Shown here: positions 22,143-34,420 of the stretch, piece after piece
How the letters are laid out: every line of letters starts with the position of its first letter
Position numbering within the stretch: the first letter of the stretch is position 1
Assembly: GCF_048544455.1 (NCBI RefSeq)
Contig: NC_133538.1
Location: 38,720,969 to 38,784,968, forward strand
Source: Silene latifolia
Lineage: Eukaryota; Streptophyta; Magnoliopsida; Caryophyllales; Caryophyllaceae
DNA: 64,000 nucleotides
Direction of reading: 5' to 3'
Program-made: the position numbers and the translations under genes
The notes under the pieces: generated by a model
What the model was told of the DNA's origin: nothing
Seen by the model: only the letters and a program-made list of their open reading frames with translations
Databases searched by the model: none

Positions 22143-23369
22143 TAAGGTTCAAATGAGTCCCTTACATCTATTGAGTCTCTAAGTCCTCTTATAGGCCTTT
22201 GGATGAAATAGATGGAGGGTTGAAATTTGATCTAAATGGAGGGCTACAAATCACTCTCCCCTAATTACCTCCTCAACTCAATCATTTTCCCCTAATCAAC
22301 TTCTCCTCTCATTATCACACCCTCATCATATCTCTCTATTTTTCACCCCTCTCATTACTCTCCGACATCTCTCCCACATTTCATTCCCCTGATTCCTCAA
22401 AAATACAATTAAATCACAAATCAAAATCAAAATAAATTAAAACCAAAATCTCACATTTCATTTTCCCACCACCACCACCCACAACCCACCGGACACAAAC
22501 ACCCACCCACCACGACCCCAACCAACCACACCAAATCCATCACCGCAGCCCCACCTTCCTCCGGCCGCCGTCGACACATCACGACCAACCACCTCTCCTC
22601 CCGTCGTTCGCCGTCTTCGCCTATCCTGCCACCACCATCCACTATTACCGCCACCTCTTCTATCAAAAACCAAAAACAAATCCACCACCCACCACCCCCC
22701 GACAACAATAACAACAACACGCCGACATCTGCCACTGAAACAACCAGCAACCGACAACTACCACCTCCTCCTTCTCCGTCCTCTTATCCCCTTCCTCTTG
22801 TTGTCGCGTCCCTACCTTCTCCTTTCTCTTTTTATTTTTCAGATCTGAAAAATTCAAGTGGTTCTTGTTGTTGTTGATTGTTGCGGTTCAATTTTTTTCA
22901 ATTTTTTCAATTAAACGTCCCTACCTTCTCCTTCTCCATGCTGCTGCGTTCACCAGATTTCATTTTCAATTTTTCAGATATGTTTTATTTTATTGTTGGT
23001 TTTATTTCAACGATTTGTTAAAAACGTTTTATATAACGTTTTAGGATTTTCCACAAAATTAGTTATTTATAATTTCAGATTTTTTTTATTTCGGTTTTTT
23101 TATTTTATTTTATTGTTGGTTTTTATCTAGTTTTCACATTCGTTCGTTGTTGTTGGTGGTTTGTTGTTTGTTTTGGTGGTGATTTTATTTAATATTTTCA
23201 AATCTTCTAATTTCTTTTTGGTTATTTTATTTTTGAAGATCTACTTTTTGAGTTTATTTTAAATTTAGTATTGTTGGTTTTTATTTTGGCTTTTTGATTT
23301 TTGACATATTATTTTGTGTTAAAATTATAGATCTTGTTTTTTTAATAAAAATTGCACTATTCACGACTA

Positions 23370-24370
23370 AAGTTATACCTTTTAAACATTAAAGTTACAT
23401 AAAATTTAATGTTATTTTTTTTAAGTTTTAGATCTTTTTTTTTTTTTTCAAAAAATTACATTCTTTAGTTTTTTTTTTTTTAATAAATAGTGGTGTGTGG
23501 TGATGATGTTAGTATGTTGTATGTTAGTTGGGGGTAAAGTTACATTTCTCCTTATTGAAGTTACATATCTTCTATATTGGAGTTACATTTAGATTTATAT
23601 ATTCAAAATCACTTTAGTCATTTGATATATTCATTTGAATTTATATTGTGTTGGTTTGAAATTTAAATTTGGACTAAAGTTACTCGATTTTAGACTAAAA
23701 TTACACAATTTAGGCCTAAAGTTATACAAAAAATGACTAAAGTTACAGTGGGACTAAATTTACATAAATTTCAATTAGTTTATCAAAAAGGACTAAAGTT
23801 CCTCAAATTTGGACTAAAGTTTCACATATAAAATACTAAAGTTACATATATTTAGACTAAAGTTACACTCGCCAAATGCTAAAGTTATATCAAATTGATT
23901 TAAAATTATATAAATTTACATTTATATATTCAAAATCAATTTAGTCATCGGATATATTAATTGAATTCATATAACTTTAATGTTTGAAGGGTGTAACTTT
24001 AGTCAATAATACTAAAACTTCAGTCGTATAGTCCATTTTATATATCGAGTGTAATTTTAGTCTTTTTTGATAAATTCATTGGAATTCATGTAATTTATAT
24101 ATTTTTAAGTGTGTAACTTTAGTCATTAATACTATAACTTCAGTTGTGTAGTCCATTTTATACTTGATATTGAGTTTATGTAACTCTATTTTTTTGAGTA
24201 TAACTTTAGTCCAATGACAATGTAACTTTAGTTCATAATAGTGTAATTTTAGTCCTTTCTTATAAATACATTGGAATTTATGAAATTTTAAGACAAGCAT
24301 ATAATTTTAGTTCCACTGTAACTTTAGTCCATGACGGTGTAACTTTTGTCCATAACGGCGTAACTTAAGA
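23370..24370. repeat. Head-to-head array of ACTAAAGTTACA-like 12-mers
   Basis: From about 23370 to 23890 the word is in the ACTAAAGTTACA orientation (at least ten copies, variants ACTAAAATTACA, CTAAAGTTATAC). From about 23985 to 24370 it is in the opposite orientation, TGTAACTTTAGTC (about ten copies). The orientation switches near 23900-23980. The repeats are separated by irregular AT-rich spacers. Confidence 0.85.
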
Positions 24371-24524
24371 TTAAAATCAACAAATTATATGAAATCTATT
24401 TTGGTAGATCTAAGATAAAAATAAAAGTATCTCAGAAAATAAAAACGAGATTTAAAAACCCGAAATCTTAGAAAAAAAAAGTATAACAAGACGAGATTTG
24501 AAAAGAATAAATAACGAGACAATA

Positions 24525-24547
24525 ATATATATATATATATATATATA
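24525..24547. repeat. (TA)n tract, left flank of inner TIR element
   Basis: About eleven TA units next to the GAG end of the inner element. Confidence 0.9.
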
Positions 24548-24659
24548 GAGATTGGATTTGGTGATTTTGGTTCTTATGGTGAGTTGTGAGTTGGGGGAAT
24601 CTCAGCCATTAGATTATATTAGAGATGAGTGGCCAAGATCAAATCTTACATGTCATATA

Positions 24660-25385
24660 AAACCATTGTCATTTACTTATTTTCTCTTTTTTCTAATGTT
24701 ACTTTTTTTTTTACTTTAATTTTTTTTTCTCTTTTTTTTTACCTCGTGTTATTATGCTTTTTTTTACCACTTTGATTTTTGTTTTCTCTTATGTTTTTCT
24801 TTAATTTACTCATTATGTTACCTTTTTTTCTTTTTCTTTTTGTACCGGATTTTTTTTTACTTGAAATTTTTTTTTACTCTTATTTTTTTTTACCTCGTGT
24901 TATTATGCTATTATTGTGCTTTTTTTTACCTGGATTTTTTTTACGACTTTGATTTTTTTCTCTCTTTTTTTTACCACATGTTATTGTCTTTGTTATTGTT
25001 ATTCCATTTGTTATTGTGATGTTATTCTCATTGTTTTTGATTTTTTTTTACGACTTTGATTTTTTTTCTTTTTTTTTTACCATATGTTATTGTGCTATTA
25101 TTGTTATTCCGCTGTTAGTGTGATGTTATTCTGCTGTTACTGTGAATTTTTTTACGATTTTGATTTTTTTTTCTTTTTTTTGTCACGTATTATTGTGCTG
25201 TTATTCTACTGTTATTCTGCTGTTATTGTGATGTTATTCCAGTGTCACTTTGATTTTTTTTTACGACTTTGATTTTTTTTTCTTTTTTTTTACCACGTGT
25301 TATTGTGCTGTTATTTTACTGTTATTCTGCTATTATTGTGATGTTATTCCGGTGTCACTTTGATTTTTTTACTCTTTTTTATTTT
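24660..25385. repeat. T-rich low-complexity region with TTATTGTGCTG-type repeats
   Basis: Poly-T runs alternate with GTTATTCTGCTGTTATTGTGATG-like words and TTTTTTACCACGTGTTATTGTG. Loosely repeated blocks near 25071, 25176 and 25290 are about 105-115 bp apart. Frames here are low-complexity artefacts. Confidence 0.7.
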
Positions 25386-25850
25386 AGACGGACTATTCTA
25401 CCTGAAGCCTTTAGACAATCTTATACTTTTATGTGATTATTTTTTTATGATAAAATATAACTATTTAAACTGAAACATTTAAACGAAAATGAGCGAAAGA
25501 AGGCATTCTCATTTTTTATTCTACTTGAGAGTTTCAACTGCAAAAATTATTGTCTGCCTTTTGTATCTCTATTCTCTTATACGAGTATATCCATCCATTA
25601 ACTATGAATGTCGTATATGACATATCATCGTGAAAACCAACAACTTTTAAGCACAGATACCATAGTGGTTATTCCTTCTGACATATCATCCATTAACTAT
25701 GAAGGCATTCTCATTTTTTATTGTCTGCCTTTTGTCATTTCTTATCTTAATACTTCTTTTTTTCATCGTTCATCTCTCCTTTTTTCATCTTTGTGGTTCT
25801 TCCTTCTTCTCTCATATTTTTGTTAATTCCCCATCATTTATCTTCTCTAT
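25386..25850. other. Inner-element interior with a short local duplication
   Basis: GGCATTCTCATTTTTTATT occurs at about 25503 and 25704, and CCATTAACTATGAA occurs at about 25593 and 25690, so a segment of about 100-200 bp was duplicated and rearranged. No gene seen. Confidence 0.5.
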
Positions 25851-25852
25851 TA

Positions 25853-26110
25853 CTTCCTCCATTCAACTCCACTCTACCTATTTCACTTTTGTACACTATT
25901 CACAATTGTGTGTTCAATTTCGATTTTCTCTCGATACGTAAATGGAAATATATTCATGTGGGATCTTGTTTGATTCGTCTTTACGAGTATATTAAAAATA
26001 TCTAACTTTTATATTTTTTGCAAATACATAGCTAAAGATATTTAACGCGTAAAACACGCGTTGGCAAACGTGAAAAAAGAAAGTGGTAGAGTGGAGTTGA
26101 ATGGAGGAAG
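25853..26110. mobile_element. Stowaway-like MITE
   Basis: A 258-bp element with at least 26 bp of perfect terminal inverted repeat starting CTTCCTCCATTCAACTCC, flanked by TA on both sides (25851-25852 and 26111-26112). The TIR resembles the Stowaway consensus CTCCCTCCGT, and TA is the expected target duplication for mariner-type MITEs. Confidence 0.88.
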
Positions 26111-26112
26111 TA

Positions 26113-27065
26113 TTTTTACTAGATTTCCCTGACAATAAAGAAGGGGTGTTGTCTTCATTTTCTTCAACAATTTCAAGCAATAGAAATCCCAAAAAAAAAG
26201 TTGTTATGCTAACACACTGTTAATTAGGACCTTCCTCTTCCCTTCAATCAATATTTGAAAACCCTTTCCTTTATTCACCATTAAAGCATCACTCTTCTTC
26301 TTCCCCTAATCATCTACTCCGTATTTATTAAGACAACAAAAACAGGCCAAACTCATTCTAATTAGCTAATAATACACTAAGAGCAATCACCTTTAACCCC
26401 CAGAAATACATCAATAGTTGTTCCACCAATTGAATACACCAGCAGCACAACTAAAAGTGGAGGATGCACTCAAATTGATTGAGGAAGCGAAAATCCATGA
26501 TTTGTCCATGTAAATGCACTCAAATGGTGGATAAGATTGTAAAACCCAAATAAACCAAGAAAACAAATTCCCAAATTGATTGAGAAAGTGAAGAAAAATG
26601 GAGGAAATTGCAGAATGTCATCCTTCTTCCCTCAGGAGGAGAGATAAAATAACTCCCACAGCGCCTCTATTTTCTGGAGAAATTCGGGCATAATTTTGAT
26701 GATGATTCCAGAAATTGATTTTTGATTTCGACGTGCTAATAAAATCATGAGAGTTTTGTGCGAAGAAGCTTTCCTGATAAATTGTGTTCATGGAGTCGTC
26801 TTCAATTTCCTTGAACAATAATTGATAACTTTCATTGGAATGTGTTTTTAGGATGAAGATTTGGGGACGTGATTTCAGACAATGAATAGAAGAGAGAGAA
26901 ATAAAAAGTAAAAGTGAGACCCAGGTGACTGATGACTAAACAGTCGCGCGTATTATTTATTGTTGGTTGCTTGGTGCAATCTGAGCCGTAAGATCTTTTT
27001 TATCTAGTGGTCCAGATTTTTCAAACTCACAACTCACCGTAAGAACCAAACTCACGAGATCCCGC

Positions 27066-27068
<3 letters not shown>
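26113..27068. other. Right half of inner TIR element, no gene recognised
   Basis: A minus-strand frame of 66 codons (26818-26618) is present, but I recognise no family in it. A piece of captured host sequence is possible. The rest is non-coding up to the terminal repeat at about 26985-27068. Confidence 0.35.

Positions 27069-27130
<62 letters not shown>
27069..27130. repeat. (TA)n tract, right flank of inner TIR element
   Basis: About 31 TA units following the GAG-complement end of the inner element. Confidence 0.95.
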
Positions 27131-27131
<1 letters not shown>

Positions 27132-27721
27132 CATATAAGATTAAATAAAGACCAATAAAAAATAACAAATAGAAAAATCCACCCAAAACAACGTCTTTGT
27201 TGTAGGGTAGGCGGCGGCGGTGGTGGGTAGTGTGTGCTAGGGTCGGGTCGGGTGGTGGGCGGTGGTGGTAAATGAGGAAGAAATGAGTGTGAGATTTATT
27301 TGGATTTATTGTGTTTTTGGCGGTGGTGGGTAGTGTGTGTTAGTGTCGGGTGGGGTGGTGGGTGGTGGTGAATGAGGAAGAAAGTGAGTGTGAAATTCTT
27401 TTGATTTATTGTGTTTTTGATTTATTTGGTTTTTTGGGTTTTTGATTTATTTGTTTTTTTGGGTTTGAGAGAGATGAGAGGATTATTTGGGTTTTTGGAT
27501 GAAATTAGGGGAGTGAAATGTGTGAATGAGAGAGAAGGGGTGAAAAGAAAGTTATATATAGTAAATTAGTGAATAATTAGGGTGAGTATTAGAGAAAGTG
27601 TTTAATTGTCTCCTTAATGGCCTTTTTTGGTTTTAATCTCAACCACCCATCTTTTGAGATCCAATGGGTAGGATGGGGACTTAGGGACTCAAGTCATCTA
27701 AGGGGACTTTGATGATCTTTA

Positions 27722-27724
<3 letters not shown>

Positions 27725-27776
<52 letters not shown>
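27725..27776. repeat. (TA)n tract, right flank of outer TIR element
   Basis: About 26 TA units. ACAT occurs outside the tract on both sides (CCCACAT before 22072, GCTACAT after 27776), a possible remnant of the target sequence. Confidence 0.95.
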
Positions 27777-27777
<1 letters not shown>

Positions 27778-28831
27778 CTACATTCCAAAACTTCCGACCT
27801 TAGCCGGGTCAGTCGTGCGTAATACTTTTGTGGTTATTTTGCTAGTGAAGGTGGGTAAGGTTGTATAATTGTCCAGTTAATTGTTGATAGCATGGAGTTG
27901 TCATATTGATATTGGTTGATTCTTTTTCCCTCAAGAAGAACGAAAAAAAAAGAGCTGATGAAAATTGGAAGTGAAAAAAAAAGGGGGAAGTGAAAAAAAA
28001 AAAAGAGAGAGAGACATGAATGAAAAAAAAAAAAACAAAAAAGGGAATGATATGGAGACTTTAAGTGTGCTCAAGAAAGAATTTAGTCACTTGATTTGAG
28101 TTTTGGGTTTGTGTCCGAATTGAGTTTGCTTGTATTGTGTTAGATACATGGTGTCTAATGGGATTTAAAAGGGAAGCAGTGATTTCATAGCATATTTGTC
28201 ACTTCCCTTGTGGTGTAAAGTTTAAGATTATTTCACCATTTTATTCTAACTCTTTTCGGATTGTCTTATAATGTCTATTTTAGTGTTGTTGGGTTTCAAA
28301 TGTTGGATATTCATTTCGTAAGTATAAATGCGCGACTACCGGCTATTTAAACTCCACATTATCCAAATACACTGCCACTTTCTTACCCATCAACCTAAAC
28401 CCTGTTACAACCTTTCGCCTCGTTAGTATGATCTGAATGCATGGAATTGGAGGGGTATTCCACCCTTTGTTGTGGGCGTAGTGCTATTATTGCATCTTTC
28501 CTGCAGGTTGAATAGGTGAGTGCCACAATTAAACCTGCACTGTTTCTATGAGTGATTGAGTGACATCCTGTGAGCATCTTGTACATGGTATTGCACGGTC
28601 AAAGATTGAGCATGGAGTGGGTGTTACATCGTCTTATGATCATTGATTATGTTTTCATTTTCACCACTCTCTTTGATCTATAAAGGGAAGAGACCTTTAC
28701 ATGTATGATGCTAGTTTCGTGTAGGGTAATGCATTTTGTATTGGGTTGTTTGGCCTATTCACTACCTTGTCCTCTCTGATTAGTTTTGAGTGTTTGCTTG
28801 AGGACAAGCAAATGATAAGCTTGGAGGAATT
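27777..28831. other. Athila 3' region ending in the polypurine tract
   Basis: Non-coding continuation of Athila after the DNA-transposon insertion, with poly-A/G runs at 27945-28040. Just before the 3' LTR stands GAGGACAAGCAAATGATAAG and then CTTGGAGGAATT (28821-28831 region). This is the usual Athila layout of a purine-rich word (plus-strand primer) directly before TGTTAAC. Confidence 0.7.
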
Positions 28832-30130
28832 TGTTAACTGCTTATTTTACATGATTTTATGCGTTGTTTTCTTGACACTTTCACTCCTTATTGGGTAGTT
28901 TTAGGCTATTTTGATAGCCCTTGTGCACATTTCGATAGATGCTACGCTGTGGTATGTTTACTCATATTTGCAGGTTAAAGTGCGCTATATTTGTGATGGA
29001 GCACTTACTTGAAGTTGGAAATGGTTTCTCGGACAATATCTTATGTGAAGTGCTTAAAGTTGATGTGCCCGAGCGGGCAGAAAGCCATCACTAAGCAGCT
29101 TTGTTGCCGAGACAGAGTGCCCGGGCGGGCGGTTCGCGATATCAGCTAAGAATTAGGAAAGAGCCCAACTTGTTTTAGGGTTTGAATAAAAATAATAAAA
29201 GGACGTTTTTGCTTCTTGGCTGGGGGATGTTACTTTTATTGTCAGTTTTCCTAGACTAAAAATATTAGAAAAAAAACTTAGATTTATAATTTTTAGCTAG
29301 AAGTTTATTGCATCGGATTTACGATTACTCTTGGGATTATTGTTCTCTACTCTTTAAGGTTTATTCAATCAAGTATTATTTCTTCTTTCCTTTTCCCTAT
29401 TGTTGATTATGTCTATTGTTTATCTAGTTATGAATTGTTTAGTTTTCATTATCATGAGTAAGTAGATTTTATCTAGGGTTCGTACAATTATTAGCAAGGA
29501 AACGAGCATGTTTTAATCATCAAACTTAATTGCCAAATTGTTATTTGAATTTGGTTTGAATACTTATTGAATTAGGTTATAGAATTGAACTGGGTAAAAT
29601 CTAGACCAAACAATACTATCAACGGGAGTTGGGTAGAATTTGTGATACTTTTATCTCTCAATTTTGTTAGCCTATTATTGTTATAGCTAGATTTACATGC
29701 GGAAACGGGGATTTAGCTAAGAACACATATTTGAGCTGAGATTTTACATCTAGGCATGGGAATGCTAGATTGTATAACTGGGACCATACTATCGATCTGA
29801 ATGCTTTTGTTAGTTTAACTTACATGCGGGAGCGGGAGTTAAGCTTAGTAAGAAGAACTTGCGTTACTTGGAAGAGAGCGTTTGTATGCCAATTGGATAG
29901 TGTTTGTGCTTGTTTATTGCTAATGAAAGTACGAGCTCTAGTTCCCTTAAACCTTGATTACAAACCCATATTTTAGATTTAATTATAGATTATAGATTCA
30001 TCATCTCAATTATTATTTACGTAGCTAAAGTATAGTTTAGAATCGATTAGTACTCAAATTTTACTTCCTTGAGATCGACTCGTAAGCATCTACAATTGAC
30101 CCGTACGCTTGCGGTATTTTTAACTGAGCA
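28832..30130 (+). repeat. Athila 3' LTR
   Basis: Starts TGTTAACTGC and ends ACTGAGCA. It is collinear with 12035-13415 but lacks one 21-bp unit at each of the two dyad pairs and about 40 bp near 29905. Confidence 0.9.
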
Positions 30131-33100
30131 ACGTCCTCAAAGGGTATTCACAAACTTGGGATCAACCTATGCCAGTGCCTTAAAAAGACTCATGGACCAA
30201 GGGAAACTACAACCGATTGGGCCCACTCCGGACCCATCCGAGACTAAGAAAACCCGCTTCTGGAATCCCAATGCCTATTGTCAGTATCACCAGGGAAAGG
30301 GTCATGATACGGAAACCTGCTTTAAACTCAAAAACATCATCCAAGATATGATCGAGAAAGGAAAGCTACCTTTGCCTCCACCCACAAAACCAAACAATAA
30401 AACAAACCCCTTGGGAATCCATGCCATCTCTGATGACGAGCCGACCTTGGATTGCTCACACCTCATTCTTCGAACATCGGCAAGCTTTGCTACAAGCCTT
30501 GGAAAATTGACACTTCCCTCTACCTCCTCTCCTGAAGAAGTGGTGGCACATATGACAAGGGATGTCCCCGACCTGAGCAACCCGGTAATCTTCTCTGACG
30601 AAGATGTCCCTCCATTCGGAGCCAACCATAACCTGGCCACGTACATCACTATACAATGCCTCAAGAAGAATGTGCCTATGGTCCTAGTGGATGACGGATC
30701 TACGGTCAATGTCATTCCCCTCATGACGGCTCACAAACTGGGTATCAAAGAAGCTGATTTGGTCTCAACTAACCAAGGAGTACGCGCTTATTACGGTACT
30801 CGTCGTAAGGTCGCAGGCCTTATCACCTTCATCATTGCAACTGGACCCTTGGAGAGGCAAACCAGTTTTCAGGTGCTCGACATCGACGCCTCTTTCAACA
30901 TGCTTTTGGGACGCCCCTGGATTCACATCGTCAAGGCCATCACCTCAACCCTTCATCAGAAAATCAGGGTCGCTTTCAACGGGAAGACGATCACAATCCC
31001 TACTTCCCCGATCAAGGCTGTCATGAAAAAGGGAATAGCCTCCTAAGTCATTGAGGAAGACGCCAACGAAATGTGGGTATTCCAAGCTGTGAATGCCCTA
31101 ACCGATGAATCACCACCTTTTGATTGTGACACGTTCTCCAACCTCACAGTCAACCGCATTTTGATGCGCCAGGGTTATTTCCTGGGCCTGCCCCTCAATC
31201 TGTTGAAGAACACTTTGTCTCCTATGAAACAGGCCAAGGTCTCCAACATCCTCTTCGGGATAGGCTATGAGCTTACCGATGAAGACATCCAGGAGATGAA
31301 CCTCCTAATACGGAAGCGCAAAAAGCACGGAGTCATCCTCCGTCCCTACCATTTGACTCTCAATGGATACTTCATCCCCGAGGGAGAATCTGAGCTCTAC
31401 AACGGCTTTTTTGAGCCAATCTATGACTCCGTAGCTAAGGTCAAACACCCGGGTGTAGAAGTGTTTCAAGACTCCTACTTCATCCCCGACAACACCAAAG
31501 CTGCGTCGACCAAATCTGAGTCGACCCCTTGCCTCGATGGACAAGCCGTTAGTCTCCTTTTCGGAGAGGACAACATCAAGAACCTCGGCTATGAGGACAT
31601 CATCAACATTGATCTAAAAGTCAACCAGTACGATCCCACCGCCTTAATCTCTGATACTGACCCAGAGAAAGCTACACAAGGCTGGAGGAAAACTGTCAAG
31701 TGGACCGATCGTCAAGGCCGCATTCTCAAGATTACAACTAGAGAAGGCCCTATGTTCAAAGAGGAAAGTGAAGATGAGAAGGAGTCTAAGTCTGAGTCTG
31801 AGTCAGAGTCTGTCTTAGCTCCTAACACTCCTGATGTCCCAGTCAAGGTCCCCTTTCCACTGTTTTATCACAAACTTGTGGCTGCTTCAGAGGCTGAGTC
31901 AACTAAGGTTATCCCCACTCCTATGGAAGGTAGCAACCTGGAGCTTGTTCCAGGGGCCACCTCCTCTGCTGTGTTGCCTCTGACTACCCATCAGATGTCT
32001 GTCCTATCCGAGATTTTCGCTCAAGTTGACTTAATGAACGCTAAGTTTCCTTATCACTCGTCTCATTTTAACTGCAATGCAATTCTGAACGAACATGAGG
32101 AATTTGACTTGAGTGATTACCCACCTCACCTAGCCAAAGAACTTGACAAACGAGAGGATATGACCCCCATCATTGAGGAGACCGAACCTATTAACGTAGG
32201 AACTAACAATACACCTCAAGAACTTAGGATAGGGACCACCCTTGACCCCTCGGAAAGACAGTAGTTCATCGACCTCTTACACGAGTACAAGGACGTATTC
32301 GCTTGGTTCCACAAAGACATGCATGCGATCGACAGGGAAATTGTAGAGCACGAAATACCCATTAAACCCGGAGTTAAACCCGTGAAACAAAAGTTGCGCC
32401 GAATGCACCCTGAATGGACCCTGAAAATCAAGGAAGAGGTCGACAAGCAGTTCAAAGCTGGATTCATCAAAGTGTCTGAATACTCTGACTGGGTGGCCAA
32501 CATAGTTCCTGTACCCAAGAAGGACGGGAGAATTCGGATTTGCGTTGACTTCAGGGATCTGAATAAAACAAGTCCAAAAGACGACTTCCCTCTGCGACAT
32601 GTTGACATCTTGGTGGACAATACCGCCGAGCACGCCCTAATATCATTCATGGATGGGTATGCTAGGTACAACCAGATCAAAATGGCTGAGGAAGACATGC
32701 ACAAAACTGCATTCACTACACAGTGGGGTACATACTGCTACACTGCGATGCCCTTCGGTCTAATCAATGCCGGAGCAACTTATCAAAGAACCGCCACCAC
32801 ACTCCTACATGACATGATGCACAAGGAGGTGGAGGTATATGTCAATGACATGATCGTCAAATACAAAGAGCGGGACGGCCACATCAACGCTCTCCGGAAA
32901 TTCTTCGCTCGTCTGCGAAAATATAACATGAGAATGAAGCCTCAGAAGTGTGCATTCAGGGTCACCTCCAGAAAACTCTTGGGACACGTCGTCAGCAAAA
33001 GAGGCATCGAAATTGATCCTACCAAAATCAAGGCTCTTCAACAAATGCCTCGGCCTAAGAACGAGAAGGAGATTCGGGAATTTCTTGGTCAAGTTCAATA

Positions 33101-34420
33101 CATCAGCCGCTTCATAGCCAAACTCACTATGATTTGCGAACCAATATTCAAGAAGCTTCGCGCCCCCGATCACACCGATTGGGACGACGACTGTCAAAAG
33201 GGCTTCGACAGGATAAAGGAAATCCTATCCAAGCCTCATGTCGTCATGCCACCTCAACAGGGAATTCCCTTATCCCTATACCAGAATGTCACCGACACAG
33301 CCATGGGAGCAATGCTAGCACAAACAGTCGACGACAAATAATGAGCCATCTACTACATCAGCAAAAAGTTCATCGATTATAAGACGAGGTACACCCAACT
33401 GGAAAAGACATCCCTTGCCCTAGTATGGTCAACAAAGAAGCTGCGACACTACATGCTCAGCTACACGGTTCACATCTACTCCAAGATGAGCCCGGTCAAA
33501 TACATCTTCGAAAAACCTGTACTAAACGAAAGGCTGTCTAGATGGACACTCATGCTATCTGAATTTGATCTCAAGTTCGTACCCCTCAAGGTTATAAAGG
33601 GAAGGACAGTCGCCGATTTCCTAGCAGAAAACCCTGTCAACGAGGACCCAACGACCGACACATGGTCACTTCCTGACGAAGACATCCTTCGTGGCGATAC
33701 CGACGCATAGGACCTATACTTCGACGGTGCGTCAAACCTGAGAGGCTTCGGGGTAGGAATCCTTCTAATATCAACAGAGGGAGAACATGTTCCGATCTTA
33801 GTCAAACTGGACTTCGCCGTCACCAACAATGCCGCCGAATATGAAGCATGCCTCATCGGCCTACAGGCAGCCATCACACTTGGCATCAAGAGACTGAGGG
33901 TCCACGGCGATTCGTCACTCATCATCAATCAGGTGTCCGGTTCATGGAAAATCTAAAGCGATAGCTTAGCACCCTACCGAGCAAAAATCAATCAGGAGGC
34001 CGAGTTCTTCGACCAAGTCGACTACTTCCACTTCCCACGAGAGGAAAATCAATTTGCTGATGCCCTGGCAAAACTTATCGCGCTCGTCAACATACCTGAC
34101 GACATGACATCGATGCCCCTATGTGTCGAGAGAAGGAGCGAGCCAGCTCGCATCTGCGCCATCAACAACGACGAGGAAAACCATGTCGAACCTTGGTACC
34201 AAGCCATCCTCAACTACAAAACCAAAAACGAATTCCCTCCCAACTGTGATACAAGAGGACAAAGAGCCATCCGTTTACTTGCATTAAAATTTGTGATACA
34301 CCAAGAACAATTATACAAAAGAACACCCCAAGGGATCCTCCTCCTTTGTATTGACCACCACAAAGCCAGAAAAATTCATGGGAGAGGTCCACGACGGAGA
34401 ATGCGGCCCTCACATGAATG
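30131..34420 (+). pseudogene. pol: Old Tat gag C-terminus and pol: PR, RT, RNase H, second RNase H
   Basis: Reading resumes after Athila and stays in one phase to about 34360, crossed by stops at 31044, 32262, 33339, 33342, 33708 and 33954. Order: Gag knuckle of the Tat type CQYHQGKGHDTETC (about 30279-30320); protease with VDDGSTVNVIP (Asp at 30690) and FNMLLGRPWIH; Tat linker ending in an acidic Glu/Ser stretch (31760-31810); RT with PVPKKDGRIRICVDFRDLN and the active site as YVND (32838-32849), where YVDD is expected; Ty3 RNase H, with its substrate loop near the 33339 stops; a second, archaeal-like RNase H (LYFDGASN, NNAAEYEACL, VHGDS, FADALAK). A frameshift near 34370 precedes the integrase finger, cut at 34420 by copia. 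The D-to-N change at 32844 alone would inactivate RT. Confidence 0.9.

Larger units (their letters stand above)
24548..27068. mobile_element. Second TA-flanked TIR element, nested in the first
   Basis: Left end GAGATTGG..., with TTTGGTTCTTATGGTGAG and then TTGTGAGTT. The reverse complement of the right end is GAGGCGGG..., with TTTGGTTCTTACGGTGAG and then TTGTGAGTT. Both ends again abut (TA)n tracts and start with GAG, like the outer element. The interior is T-rich low-complexity sequence, a Stowaway-like MITE and unrecognised sequence; no transposase. Confidence 0.75.
22140..27724. mobile_element. TA-flanked TIR element (TAFT/Micron-like, non-autonomous), outer
   Basis: The left end GAGTAAGGTTCAAATGAG and the reverse complement of the right end GAGTAAAGATCATCAAAG begin an imperfect inverted repeat. 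It continues through TTGAGTCTCTAAGTCC / TTGAGTCCCTAAGTCC and remains detectable for several hundred bases: CCACC-rich 22460-22700 against GGTGG-rich 27200-27370, and TTTTCACCCCTCTC near 22340 against the complement near 27530. Both ends abut (TA)n. Known plant elements that sit in TA microsatellites include TAFT Mutator-like elements and rice Micron. No transposase is seen. About 3.1 kb remains after removal of the inner element. Confidence 0.75.
12035..30130 (+). mobile_element. Athila-lineage Ty3 LTR retrotransposon inserted in Tat gag
   Basis: It has two LTRs (12035-13415 and 28832-30130), a primer site for tRNA-Asp type, gag, pol in the order PR-RT-RH-INT, and an extra ORF between INT and the 3' LTR, which is the Athila layout. 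Flanks are GAGTC (12030-12034) and ACGTC (30131-30135), matching at 3 of 5 bases, so the target duplication is decayed. The gag reading of the target resumes after it in the expected phase. Length is 18.1 kb, of which 5.6 kb is a later insertion at 22140-27724. Confidence 0.9.

Noticed and set aside
22451..22857. Minus-strand ORFs rich in Gly, Val and Trp
   Set aside because: They are translations of a CCACC-rich subterminal stretch of a TIR element; composition is low complexity and overlapping frames are equally open.
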